From positions 124,001 to 188,000 of the forward strand of contig NZ_JACSKA010000002.1 of assembly GCF_018617385.1 (NCBI RefSeq): 64,000 bases of DNA, read 5' to 3'. Shown here piece by piece: positions 50,944 through 59,247 of this stretch. The number at the start of each line of letters is the position of its first letter. Within the stretch, counting starts at the first letter, position 1. This DNA is from Exiguobacterium sp018617385. Lineage in GTDB: Bacteria > Bacillota > Bacilli > Exiguobacteriales > Exiguobacteriaceae. The position numbers were made by a program, and so were the translations under genes. Under the pieces are notes generated by a model that was given only the letters and a program-made list of their open reading frames with translations, was not told the origin of the DNA and did not search any database.

Positions 50944-51369
50944 TTAAGAAAATGTATAGATTCCGATGCCGACGACCATCAAGACGAGTCCCATGACCTG
51001 TCCCGTGTTCATCGGTTTCCGTTTGACACCAAACCAACCATTCAAATCGATGATGAAGGCTCCTACTAATTGTGCCACAAGCAATACACAAATTGCCCAT
51101 GTGACCCCGAGTTGTTGAATCGCCGTCAGTTCGCCGAAGACAACGAATACCCCGAACAATCCTCCCAAACTATAATACCAAGGCACACGCTTGAAGGCTG
51201 TCATGTCCGCATCTCGCTTGAAGAAGTAAATCGCGAGTGCTAACAGAAGTCCGACAAAATGAACGATTGTGACGGACATCCATGCGCCTACCGCGTCTCC
51301 TAGTTTTGCATTAAAGATTCCTTGAAGGGCGATGAACGTCCCTGATAAGATGGCAAATAAAATTCCCAT
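50944..51369 (-). CDS. YdcZ-type (DMT-like, DUF606) membrane transporter, copy 1
   Basis: A 141-residue protein with five hydrophobic segments, homologous to the product of 49770-50243. It is first in a three-gene unit YdcZ-Crp-YdcZ. The two halves may make a heterodimeric transporter, as in EmrE-like paired SMR proteins. Substrate unknown. Confidence 0.82.
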   Translation of the reverse strand: MGILFAILSGTFIALQGIFNAKLGDAVGAWMSVTIVHFVGLLLALAIYFFKRDADMTAFKRVPWYYSLGGLFGVFVVFGELTAIQQLGVTWAICVLLVAQLVGAFIIDLNGWFGVKRKPMNTGQVMGLVLMVVGIGIYTFS

Positions 51370-51441
51370 GTCATTCCCCTTTCTCTTCGTCTGACTTTAC
51401 GAAAAGAGAGATGACTTGAATAGGACATATGTCCAAAAAAT

Positions 51442-51470
51442 AAAAAAGCAACTTCAACATTCGAAGTTGC
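51442..51470 (-). terminator. Hairpin upstream of the YdcZ operon
   Basis: GCAACTTC / GAAGTTGC stem, 7-base loop, T6 on the minus strand; ends the DJ-1 gene transcript. Confidence 0.88.
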
Positions 51471-51479
51471 TTCACACGA

Positions 51480-52139
51480 TTATCCGAGTAACTTAACAAG
51501 TTCTTTCCCGACCGCTTCAGAAGACTGAGGGTTCTGACCCGTGACGAGACGTTCGTCAACCGCCACGTTCACCGCCCAGTTGTCAGCTCCTTTGAACTGC
51601 CCGCCTTGATTGCGTAGTCCTGTTTCAAGTAGGAACGGGACGGCAGAATCGAGCTGCATCTCTTTTTCTTCTGCATCGGTGAACCCTGTCACCTGTTTAT
51701 CTTTAACGAGTGGCTCATCGTTGCTGAGTTTCACATTGACCAATCCAATTGGTCCGTGGCAAACTGCCCCGACAATATTTCCACTCTCGTATACATTGCG
51801 AATGACACGTTGTAACGTTTCATTTTCTGGGAAATCAACGACTGTCCCGTGACCACCCGGTAAGAAGATTGCATCGTACGACTCGTCTGCCACTTGATCG
51901 AGACGAGCTGTGTCTTTGAGCAATTCCCGTGTATTGAGAATGTCTTCTGACAAACCATCTTCTAAACTATTCGCATCGATTGGCACGTCTCCACCTTCGA
52001 TACTCGCGACCGTCACTTTATATCCTTCTTTTTCGAACAATAAATAAGGAACGGCAAACTCTTCAAGCCAAAGTCCCGTTGCATGACCATTTGATAATTG
52101 ATTTGCTGACGTCGTGACAATCAGTACATGTTTCGACAT
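51480..52139 (-). CDS. DJ-1/PfpI family protein (Hsp31/HchA-like)
   Basis: A 219-residue class I glutamine amidotransferase-like protein. The nucleophile cysteine lies in G-A-V-C-H-G-P near 125, with the acidic partner in the E-E-F-A-V-P region. Length and sequence fit the glyoxalase III/protein deglycase type. ATG 52139 follows GAAGGAGG. It may protect against methylglyoxal, which the mgsA product in this window would form. Confidence 0.88.
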   Translation of the reverse strand: MSKHVLIVTTSANQLSNGHATGLWLEEFAVPYLLFEKEGYKVTVASIEGGDVPIDANSLEDGLSEDILNTRELLKDTARLDQVADESYDAIFLPGGHGTVVDFPENETLQRVIRNVYESGNIVGAVCHGPIGLVNVKLSNDEPLVKDKQVTGFTDAEEKEMQLDSAVPFLLETGLRNQGGQFKGADNWAVNVAVDERLVTGQNPQSSEAVGKELVKLLG

Positions 52140-52335
52140 ACTCAATTCCTCCTTCAATAAAATCAACATACGACTCTACTGTTCCCGATTCATCATCTGT
52201 TAAACCCAATGACCTGCCGTCTCACGACAAGGCATATCTTTTTTTGACCTGGTGATTTATTCATCCTCCCTTTTTCTTCCGACCTCCTATACTGAGGAGG
52301 AATCGCAATTCTAGTCTATGAAGGAGACGTGTGCT

Positions 52336-52428
52336 ATGACAAAACGAATGAACGACTGGGGGTTTCTCATTGTCGTCGCCATCATCATCCTATTACTTGT
52401 GCTCGGTCAGTTGCCGTTCTTCATGTAA
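52336..52428 (+). CDS. 30-residue hydrophobic peptide
   Basis: ATG at 52336 with AAGGAGA nine bases upstream. The peptide begins M-T-K-R-M-N-D-W-G and is then almost wholly hydrophobic (F-L-I-V-V-A-I-I-I-L-L-L-V-L-G) to F-F-M. A clear ribosome site and a stop before the next promoter region support a real small membrane protein. No family recognised. Confidence 0.5.
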   Translation: MTKRMNDWGFLIVVAIIILLLVLGQLPFFM

Positions 52429-52468
52429 TCTTCACGAACATTCTTTACAAACTGTAGTATGATGACCT

Positions 52469-52482
52469 TGTAAGCACTTACA
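52469..52482. promoter_or_regulatory. cre-like palindrome upstream of gldA
   Basis: TGTAAGCACTTACA, one base from TGWAANCGNTNWCA (CA for CG), lying 32 bases before the gldA start. Suggests carbon catabolite control of glycerol use. Confidence 0.5.
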
Positions 52483-52513
52483 TCAAACCCGATATGAAAG
52501 GATGGAGTTCACT

Positions 52514-53617
52514 ATGTCAGAACGCATTTTCATCAGTCCGGCCAAGTATGTGCAAGGGAAACAAACGATTGATCGCATCGGAGAGTTTGTCGCTCACTTC
52601 GGTTCAAACGCTTTACTCATCGCGGATGACGTCGTATGGGAGTTGATCGGCGAACGGGTGACCAAATCTCTGCAAGCGAGTCAGCTCAAAGCGACGAAAG
52701 CCGATTTTGTCGGAGAAGCTTCGAAGCATGAGATCACTCGAATCGCTAGAGATGCTAAGGAGAGTGACACAGCGCTTGTCATCGGTCTCGGCGGTGGGAA
52801 GACGCTCGATACAGCAAAAGCGGTCGCAGATGAATTGGATGCGCGCATCGTCATCGTACCGACCATCGCCTCTACGGATGCACCAACGAGTGCATTGTCG
52901 GTCATTTATACAGAGGAAGGCAATTTCGAAAGTTACCGTTTCTATAAAAAGAATCCAGATCTCGTCCTTGTGGACACGGAATTGATTGCACAAGCACCGC
53001 CACGCTTCTTAGCGTCAGGTATTGCCGATGCATTGGCCACGTGGGTGGAAGTACGAAGTGTCCTGGCATTCGGAGGCAAGACGATGGCTGGCGGCGTCCC
53101 AACGCTTGCAGCGGAGGCGATTGCCGAACGGTGTGAAGAGGTTCTATTCACATACGGGATTCAAGCATATGAAGCTGTCAAAGCAAAAGTCGTCACACCT
53201 GCGCTTGAAGCCGTTGTGGAAGCCAATACCCTATTGAGTGGACTTGGCTTTGAAAGCGGCGGCTTGGCTGCAGCCCACGCCATTCACAATGGATTCACCG
53301 CGCTTGAAGGAGACATCCACCATTTGACGCACGGTGAAAAAGTCGCATTCGGAACACTCGTACAACTCGCACTCGAAGGACGTCCTCAAGAGGAGTTCGA
53401 ACACTATGTCGCCTTTTATATGGCTCTCGACTTACCGGTCACACTCGAAGAGATCAAATTGAAGGATGCGTCTCGAGACGACATCTTGAAAGTCGGGAAA
53501 GCCGCCACGGCAGATGGCGAAACGATTCATAGCGGTTTCGATGTCACAGCTGAAGAAGTTGCAGACGCCATCATCGCTGCCGATCGCTATGCACGTCTTT
53601 ATAAAGAACATCTATAA
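52514..53617 (+). CDS. gldA: Glycerol dehydrogenase
   Basis: A 367-residue iron/zinc-dependent alcohol dehydrogenase that oxidises glycerol to dihydroxyacetone with NAD+. G-L-G-G-G-K-T-L-D-T-A-K near residue 94 binds NAD. The metal ligands are D in S-G-I-A-D-A-L near 170, H in A-A-H-A-I-H-N near 254 and H in T-H-G-E-K-V near 271. ATG 52514 has AAAGGATGGAG upstream. Confidence 0.94.
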   Translation: MSERIFISPAKYVQGKQTIDRIGEFVAHFGSNALLIADDVVWELIGERVTKSLQASQLKATKADFVGEASKHEITRIARDAKESDTALVIGLGGGKTLDTAKAVADELDARIVIVPTIASTDAPTSALSVIYTEEGNFESYRFYKKNPDLVLVDTELIAQAPPRFLASGIADALATWVEVRSVLAFGGKTMAGGVPTLAAEAIAERCEEVLFTYGIQAYEAVKAKVVTPALEAVVEANTLLSGLGFESGGLAAAHAIHNGFTALEGDIHHLTHGEKVAFGTLVQLALEGRPQEEFEHYVAFYMALDLPVTLEEIKLKDASRDDILKVGKAATADGETIHSGFDVTAEEVADAIIAADRYARLYKEHL

Positions 53618-53664
53618 AAAAACAACGAGAGGAAGCTCACACGGCTTCGTCTCGCTGTTTTTTG
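53616..53664. terminator. Bidirectional terminator after gldA
   Basis: AAAACAaCGAGAgGAAGC / GCTTCgTCTCGcTGTTTT stem with T6 after it on the plus strand and T7 on the minus. Confidence 0.85.
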
Positions 53665-54104
53665 TTCAAAAAGAATGATAAGAGAATTCCGACTCCCATA
53701 CAGCTGACCGTCAAAAGGAAGAACGTCAGCTGATTCATATAGATAATATTCGTGAACTGGTTCCATCCTTCTGCGTACGACTCATTGGCTGACAAACGAA
53801 TTCCTCCTCGAAGAGACGCCGCCTGCGATTGGTTAGTCATCCAAGCTATACCAGCCATGACGAAACTTCCAATCGCTAAACTAACCTTTCCAAATGGTCG
53901 CACGGATGCGACGACTCGATGTGTCAAACGAACGGTGATCCAAATAAACAACAACAGAAACGGCCATCCAATTAAGAGAACAATCCAGTATAGATTCCCT
54001 TCACTCGGTGTTTCCGAGTAAGGGGTCGTCATCACTTCACCAAGCTTAAAGATTCCGAACGTGATCAACGTCACGATAAACCATGCTTTTATCAATTTCT
54101 CCAT
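53637..54104 (-). CDS. Membrane protein of unknown function
   Basis: A 155-residue protein with four hydrophobic segments (about 7-25, 38-58, 75-92, 120-145). No motif recognised. It converges on gldA and shares its terminator. Confidence 0.7.
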   Translation of the reverse strand: MEKLIKAWFIVTLITFGIFKLGEVMTTPYSETPSEGNLYWIVLLIGWPFLLLFIWITVRLTHRVVASVRPFGKVSLAIGSFVMAGIAWMTNQSQAASLRGGIRLSANESYAEGWNQFTNIIYMNQLTFFLLTVSCMGVGILLSFFLNKKQRDEAV

Positions 54105-54159
54105 CTCAACACCTCGTCCTCAGTATAGCAAAAACACCGTATGCGTCTGCATACAGTGT

Positions 54160-54378
54160 TTAGTCTTTCGGTCGGACGACGTAGTAAATCAAAATGACGA
54201 GCCACGTCCACACTCCTGTGAAAATCCCGATAATCCCGACGATGAAGAATCCAAGCGGAATCATCGATTTCGTTCGATTGTAGTCCTTCCACATATTCGA
54301 TAGCCCTTTAATATTAAAGTATAAAAAGGCAAAGAATAGGACGAGCAATAAGAGCGGTAACCCAATTAAAGCTTCCAT
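54160..54378 (-). CDS. Small membrane protein of unknown function
   Basis: A 72-residue protein with two hydrophobic segments (about 3-25 and 42-66), resembling small phospholipase-D-N-terminal-like or YczC-type proteins only in size. ATG 54378 is preceded by GAGAGGAGTG; the frame further upstream has no ribosome site. A short stem follows its stop. Confidence 0.7.
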   Translation of the reverse strand: MEALIGLPLLLLVLFFAFLYFNIKGLSNMWKDYNRTKSMIPLGFFIVGIIGIFTGVWTWLVILIYYVVRPKD

Positions 54379-54552
54379 TCGCTCACTCCTCTCTACGATC
54401 TCATTCGTTATCTTTATTGTATCGGATTTCATGCCCACCTTCATCGGGCCCTAGGCGTATCCTCTTCCGACCTGTGGGCGGATAAAAGATGTGCACTCTT
54501 TCAGAAAAAAGGGAAAAGGAACATCATCTAACTCTCGAGGAGGCGTTTTGCC

Positions 54553-55392
54553 ATGAAGTCCCTGCGTATTTTTGTCATTTGTCTGCTGTTGTTTCAAGTG
54601 TCGCCGGTGACAGCGGCATCCTCGTCCCCACAACCAGGTTATACGATTAAAACGACCTATTTGTACGGTCGTGCCATGCAATCTTCCCCTATCCTTAAGA
54701 CGCTACGAACGAACGTCCCAGTTCGCTATACGACCTATAATCGGAGTTGGTCGAACGTCTACATCGGAAATACGAAGTACTTCACTCCATCTGCCAACTT
54801 GAAAGCCGGTATCCCGAAGATGCCATCTGCCGATCGTTTACGACTAGTCAACAAGGCGAATGGACTCCCGTCCACTTATCGTTCCCCACAACTTGTCACG
54901 TTAACCATTCCAACTGTTTATCAAAAAGGGAGTGAACGGACCTTGATGACGGCGGAGGCAGCCTATGCTCTGGCTAAACTGTATTACGCGGGTCGGAAGC
55001 AAGGTCATACGTTATACGCCCTTAGCGCCTACCGATCGTACTCGACCCAAAAATCGCTCTACACCTATTATGTCAATACACGCGGGGTCGCATATGCTTC
55101 AAAATATGTGGCACGTCCCGGTCACAGTGAACATCAAACAGGTCTCGCCGTTGATATGACGAGCCAACGTATGCGTCTAGGGCTATATGAATCCTTCGAC
55201 CGATCGCCTGAAGGGAAGTGGATGCTTCAAAACGCCCATCTCTACGGATTTATCGTCCGCTATCCAAAAGGAAAAGAGAAAATCACAGGATACAATTACG
55301 AACCTTGGCATTTGCGTTATGTCGGTGTCACTGAAGCGACGATGATGAAGCAGAAAAACTGGGCGTTCGAAGAATGGTGGAGCAGACGTTGA
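54553..55392 (+). CDS. Secreted D-alanyl-D-alanine carboxypeptidase (VanY type)
   Basis: A 279-residue protein with a signal peptide (about 1-22), a short SH3-like region (about 30-85) and an M15B peptidase domain. S-A-Y-R-S-Y near 155, G-H-S-E-H-Q-T-G-L-A-V-D near 190 and E-P-W-H-L-R-Y near 250 give the zinc ligands and catalytic Glu. It trims terminal D-Ala from peptidoglycan peptides. GGAGG lies before ATG 54553. Confidence 0.92.
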   Translation: MKSLRIFVICLLLFQVSPVTAASSSPQPGYTIKTTYLYGRAMQSSPILKTLRTNVPVRYTTYNRSWSNVYIGNTKYFTPSANLKAGIPKMPSADRLRLVNKANGLPSTYRSPQLVTLTIPTVYQKGSERTLMTAEAAYALAKLYYAGRKQGHTLYALSAYRSYSTQKSLYTYYVNTRGVAYASKYVARPGHSEHQTGLAVDMTSQRMRLGLYESFDRSPEGKWMLQNAHLYGFIVRYPKGKEKITGYNYEPWHLRYVGVTEATMMKQKNWAFEEWWSRR

Positions 55393-55468
55393 GTGAGCAT
55401 CCTTTTTCAGGCATTTCCCTGTTCACGTTATAATGGAGTCATCTTATTCGTATAGGGGGAAATGTGGG

Positions 55469-55807
55469 ATGTGGATTGTCATGAACAAACTAGACGTTGA
55501 AAAAGGGAAAGCCGACGCGGTCAAAGCACGCTTTGAAACAACGAAAGGGATCGAAACGATGGACGGGTTCGTTCGCATGCAAGTGTTGACGGATACGTCT
55601 GATGCGGCGATGGACCATGTCGTCATCATGACTACGTGGCGTGATGCAGCAAGCTTTGAGAACTGGCGTGACAGCAATGCCTATAAGCATGCCCATAAGA
55701 AGCGTGATGATGGGACGTCAGAAGTGAAACCAATCGTCCTCGGTAACACTGTTACCCAATATGAGGTCGCCATTGAACATCTCGCCTCAACGGAGCGCGT
55801 TCAATAA
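55469..55807 (+). CDS. Antibiotic-biosynthesis-monooxygenase/IsdG-fold protein (HmoA-like)
   Basis: A 112-residue ferredoxin-like-fold protein starting M-W-I-V-M-N-K-L, with W-R-D...S-F-E-N-W-R near 55-68 and H-A-H-K near 76, matching heme-degrading monooxygenases of Bacilli (HmoA/HmoB). Heme cleavage is likely but not proven by sequence. The ribosome site is a modest GGGGGAA. Its last 21 bases overlap the convergent CBS gene. Confidence 0.8.
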   Translation: MWIVMNKLDVEKGKADAVKARFETTKGIETMDGFVRMQVLTDTSDAAMDHVVIMTTWRDAASFENWRDSNAYKHAHKKRDDGTSEVKPIVLGNTVTQYEVAIEHLASTERVQ

Positions 55808-56488
55808 ATCTTGAGGCCGGACGATACCGAGTAGCGGTTCATCCGGATTTCCGGTCTCTGTGATGAGAAGGGCGTCATATCGTGCGCCCTCTTTCATTTG
55901 CGTAAAGCAGTGCTGCGCCTCGATGACCGTCGCATCCTTTCGAATGAATCGATACCGGTGCATGTGCGGATCGTGGTGAAGGACGTGCTTCACCCGAACT
56001 CCTTTGAGTGACAAGTTGGTCCCGTCGATTGTTTCGGCTAGCCAACTGGTCACTCCTTTTTTCGTCAACAGTCCGCGCCAAGATCCATTGTCATGATATA
56101 CCGGGAATTGCGAATAATTTTTATCTCGAATCTCCCGAAGTACTTCCGTCAAAAAATCTTCGGACTGAAACGTCACCACCGATTTCGCAAATAACGGAAT
56201 GACGAGACGTGGGTGCAGGAGTTCACGTTCCACTTCTAAAATCAATGCAACGAGCGACTCGTGTGGCTCTGCGATAATAAAATCAGGTTCCCGCCGCTCA
56301 TGGACGATGGCATTTCGTAGTTGACTCATCTGATGTAAATCTTCTTTATACCGGTCGATGATTGGATTTTGTTTCGCTAACCGATTCACCATGTTGCTAA
56401 AACTGAAATGCTGCCCATCCCCCATCTCTCGACTCAAGTAATCCTCGATTCGATGATAGGATGCCAAAAATTCTTCAGCACGACTCAT
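55787..56488 (-). CDS. HEPN-like and CBS domain protein
   Basis: A 233-residue protein. The helical N-terminus (1-75) contains L-R-N-A-I-V-H, an R-x4-H motif like that of HEPN RNases and abortive-infection proteins. Two CBS domains follow (about 95-155 and 165-230), which usually bind adenosine nucleotides. That suggests an RNA-binding or nuclease module gated by nucleotides; this is inference. 3' ends overlap the monooxygenase gene by 21 bases. Confidence 0.72.
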   Translation of the reverse strand: MSRAEEFLASYHRIEDYLSREMGDGQHFSFSNMVNRLAKQNPIIDRYKEDLHQMSQLRNAIVHERREPDFIIAEPHESLVALILEVERELLHPRLVIPLFAKSVVTFQSEDFLTEVLREIRDKNYSQFPVYHDNGSWRGLLTKKGVTSWLAETIDGTNLSLKGVRVKHVLHHDPHMHRYRFIRKDATVIEAQHCFTQMKEGARYDALLITETGNPDEPLLGIVRPQDLLNALR

Positions 56489-56602
56489 GTGACCACCCTC
56501 CTTAACGATACATGTATACCCTCTTTTTCATCATTTGAGCAGGAAACCGTTTATTCATCCCGAATGACATAGAAATCATCTAAATGATCAAGGAGGGCTA
56601 TC

Positions 56603-57334
56603 ATGGCGTCGTCGATTCATTCTACATCACCGGTTTCACCGCCACCCACGTTTCGTGCAGGACTACGCGCCGGCATTCCCGTCGCCATCGGATATATCCC
56701 GATTGCGATTGCCTTCGGTCTTTTGGCACAATCTTTTCATTTACCGAACGCCATCACATTATCGATGTCCTTTTTAATTTTTGCCGGGGCAAGTCAGTTC
56801 ATTACTGTACAACTTCTGATGACCGGTTCAATGTACTGGGAAATCATCTTGACGACGTTCATTCTAAACTCTCGTCATTTTTTGATGTCCGCCGCACTAT
56901 CCCAACGGATTGAGAGTACGTCTAGAAGACTATTGGCTGCCATCGCGTTCGGTGTGACCGATGAAACGTTCAGTATCGCCTCTACTCGTCAAGAGGCCCG
57001 CTCTGGTATGTTCGTGCTCGGGTTAAATACAATCGCCTTTCTTGCTTGGAATGTGGGGACATGGATGGGGGTCTTCCTCGCCTTCGGTCTTCCAAGCACC
57101 TTACAGGCGAGTATGGGGATTGCACTATATGCGATGTTCATCGGATTACTCGTTCCATCATTAACGACTCGTCCTATCTTCGTCGTCGCAAGTTTAGCAA
57201 TCGTCATTCAAGCCATACTTCATTGGATCATCACGCCATTCTTTCCCATCTCGGACGGGATTCGAATCATCGTCGCGACCGTTGTCGCAGCCGGAATCGG
57301 TGCTGTCGTATTTAAGGAGGAAGAGGTCACATGA
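56603..57334 (+). CDS. azlC: Branched-chain amino acid exporter large subunit
   Basis: A 243-residue membrane protein with about seven hydrophobic segments. G-A-S-Q-F-I-T-V-Q near residue 58 and N-S-R-H-F-L-M near 90 are typical of AzlC. It forms a transporter with AzlD, whose gene overlaps the end (ATGA). ATG has AAGGAGG. The C-terminal helices are followed by a basic-acidic tail. Confidence 0.93.
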   Translation: MASSIHSTSPVSPPPTFRAGLRAGIPVAIGYIPIAIAFGLLAQSFHLPNAITLSMSFLIFAGASQFITVQLLMTGSMYWEIILTTFILNSRHFLMSAALSQRIESTSRRLLAAIAFGVTDETFSIASTRQEARSGMFVLGLNTIAFLAWNVGTWMGVFLAFGLPSTLQASMGIALYAMFIGLLVPSLTTRPIFVVASLAIVIQAILHWIITPFFPISDGIRIIVATVVAAGIGAVVFKEEEVT

Positions 57335-57633
57335 TATCGTTGTTTCTACTCGTTCTAGGATTGGCACTGGTCACGTATCTCCCTCGTCTCGTCCCGCTAC
57401 TCTGGCTAAAGGAATTGGCGTTACCGGCATATATGAAACGATTTCTTTCCTTCATCCCGTATGCGGTATTGGCTAGTTTAATTTTTCCTGGGGTCCTCTC
57501 CTCCACGACCACTACCTCGTCCGCCTTATTCGGAGGAGTGGTTGCTACAACGCTTGCGCTACTCCGGGTCAATCTCGTCGTTGTCGTTATTGGAGCCGTA
57601 TTCGGGGTGTATGCCTTCCAGACCCTATTGTAA
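57331..57633 (+). CDS. azlD: Branched-chain amino acid exporter small subunit
   Basis: A 100-residue membrane protein with three hydrophobic segments, partner of AzlC. The R-L-V-P-L-L motif near residue 18 and F-L-S-F-I-P-Y-A-V-L-A-S-L-I-F near 40 are conserved in AzlD. Start overlaps azlC stop. Confidence 0.92.
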   Translation: MISLFLLVLGLALVTYLPRLVPLLWLKELALPAYMKRFLSFIPYAVLASLIFPGVLSSTTTTSSALFGGVVATTLALLRVNLVVVVIGAVFGVYAFQTLL

Positions 57634-57664
57634 AAGGAGCCGCACACGAGGTGCCGCTCCTTTT
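57632..57664. terminator. Hairpin after azlD
   Basis: AAAAGGAGCCGC / GCCGCTCCTTTT stem (one mismatch) with T-run; can serve azlD and the opposing HD-GYP gene. Confidence 0.85.
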
Positions 57665-57665
57665 C

Positions 57666-59144
57666 TTATGCCGATATGGCCTGACGACGAAGCCGGACGA
57701 ATACGTCTACGAATTCTGCGTCCCATTGCGTTCCACGACCGTTCTCTAAAATAGAAAGTGCCTTTTCCACCGGCATGCCAGAGCGATAAGGTCGATCTGA
57801 TGTCATGGCGTCATAGGCATCGGCAATCGCCATAATCCTTCCGAATAATGGAATGTCGACCTCACTTAAGCGGTCCGGATACCCTTTCCCATCGATTCGT
57901 TCGTGGTGCGATCGAACTCCGGCTAAAATCGGTTGAAGCGATGCAGGTAAATGAATTTGACTCAAAATATGGATGCCAATGGTCGGATGTTCTTGAATTT
58001 TTGAAAACTCTTCGTCCGTCAGCTTCCCTTCTTTTAGTAGGACGTCATCTCGAATTCCAATTTTCCCGATGTCATGTAGAAGTGCCGACTTGTTGAGCAA
58101 ATCGACTTGTGCATGCGGTAAGCCAATGGCGCGAGCCAGCTCAACGGAATACATCGCGACACGCTCCGAATGACCTGCTGTGTAGGGATCACGTGCATCG
58201 AGCGTTGCTGCGAATAAAATGAAGAGGCTGTCTAACAGCTGTGCGTTTTCTTGTTCACGAGCAGTTACCGTCTCGACCATTTGATTGAAGCCACCAATCA
58301 ATTGGGCGAACTCATCTAAATAGGGATTCTCGATTTTCTGGAGTTGTCCCGACTCCATCTGTTCGATGCCGGACGTCAAAAATCCAATCGGACGTTTGAT
58401 GTTGTCATAGAGTAAGAAACTGCATAACACCGCAATTCCGACGATGATGACAAGAATCACGAGCGCCCAATTCCAATACGTATCCGTTCGAGTCGAAGTC
58501 GACAATTGGACACTCGACGCCAACATGAACAACATGATGGGAAAGATACCCGTAATGAGCATACTGATCAATAATTTAGTTCGGACACTAAATGATCGAT
58601 ACGTTGCATGAATAGGCAGATGATAAAGTTCGAGATGCCTTTCTTTCATGTATACAAGTAATGGCTCGACCGATCGAACCGTCAAAAAATATTCAATCAA
58701 GGCATGTAGTACCGCGATCATGACGGCCCCGATTGCAGCCAAGCCGATCAAACGATACGGTAAGTCAATCCACCCCATCTGAATGAAAACGGCGGTTAAA
58801 CCAATTGACGGGATGGATAATCCAAACAAATGGGGACCTAAAATCCGTTGCACCGTTAAAATCGGGAATCGACTCGCTTGTTCGAATGCCGACGTCAATT
58901 CGTCAATCGATGGGGATTCGGTCATAAAAAGCTGTCGGATCGGTCGAATGTGGCGACGGTATAAGAGTAGTTCTGAGAAAATCATAACTATCCCTGACCC
59001 TAACATGATGCCTAACAGTAGTAAAATCTCTCGAATGGACAGGTCAAGCGTTTGAAAAATAAAGACACCACCTACTCCAAAGACGGCCAAACCTGAGCCG
59101 ATGATATAGTTCATCACGAGCGTCCGTTGAAAACGTTCAAACAT
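57666..59144 (-). CDS. HD-GYP domain c-di-GMP phosphodiesterase-like protein
   Basis: A 492-residue membrane protein: six hydrophobic segments in the first 260 residues, a HAMP-like linker (about 255-305), and an HD-GYP domain (about 320-480) with L-L-H-D-I-G-K-I-G-I and H-H-E-R-I-D-G-K-G-Y-P. All metal ligands appear present, so cleavage of c-di-GMP or a related signal is likely. ATG 59144 is preceded by GGGGTGAGGGG. Confidence 0.88.
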   Translation of the reverse strand: MFERFQRTLVMNYIIGSGLAVFGVGGVFIFQTLDLSIREILLLLGIMLGSGIVMIFSELLLYRRHIRPIRQLFMTESPSIDELTSAFEQASRFPILTVQRILGPHLFGLSIPSIGLTAVFIQMGWIDLPYRLIGLAAIGAVMIAVLHALIEYFLTVRSVEPLLVYMKERHLELYHLPIHATYRSFSVRTKLLISMLITGIFPIMLFMLASSVQLSTSTRTDTYWNWALVILVIIVGIAVLCSFLLYDNIKRPIGFLTSGIEQMESGQLQKIENPYLDEFAQLIGGFNQMVETVTAREQENAQLLDSLFILFAATLDARDPYTAGHSERVAMYSVELARAIGLPHAQVDLLNKSALLHDIGKIGIRDDVLLKEGKLTDEEFSKIQEHPTIGIHILSQIHLPASLQPILAGVRSHHERIDGKGYPDRLSEVDIPLFGRIMAIADAYDAMTSDRPYRSGMPVEKALSILENGRGTQWDAEFVDVFVRLRRQAISA

Positions 59145-59205
59145 TCCCCTCACCCCTACACTCTTTTCTTTTACTATCGACCAGATTTATGCTTGAGTTG
59201 AACAC

Positions 59206-59237
59206 AAAAAAACGGATCTCCTTGTGGGAGACCCGTT
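59206..59237 (-). terminator. Terminator of the CmpX-like gene
   Basis: AACGGaTCTCC / GGGAGACCCGTT stem, short loop, T7 on the minus strand. Confidence 0.9.
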
Positions 59238-59247
59238 CAAGCATCGA

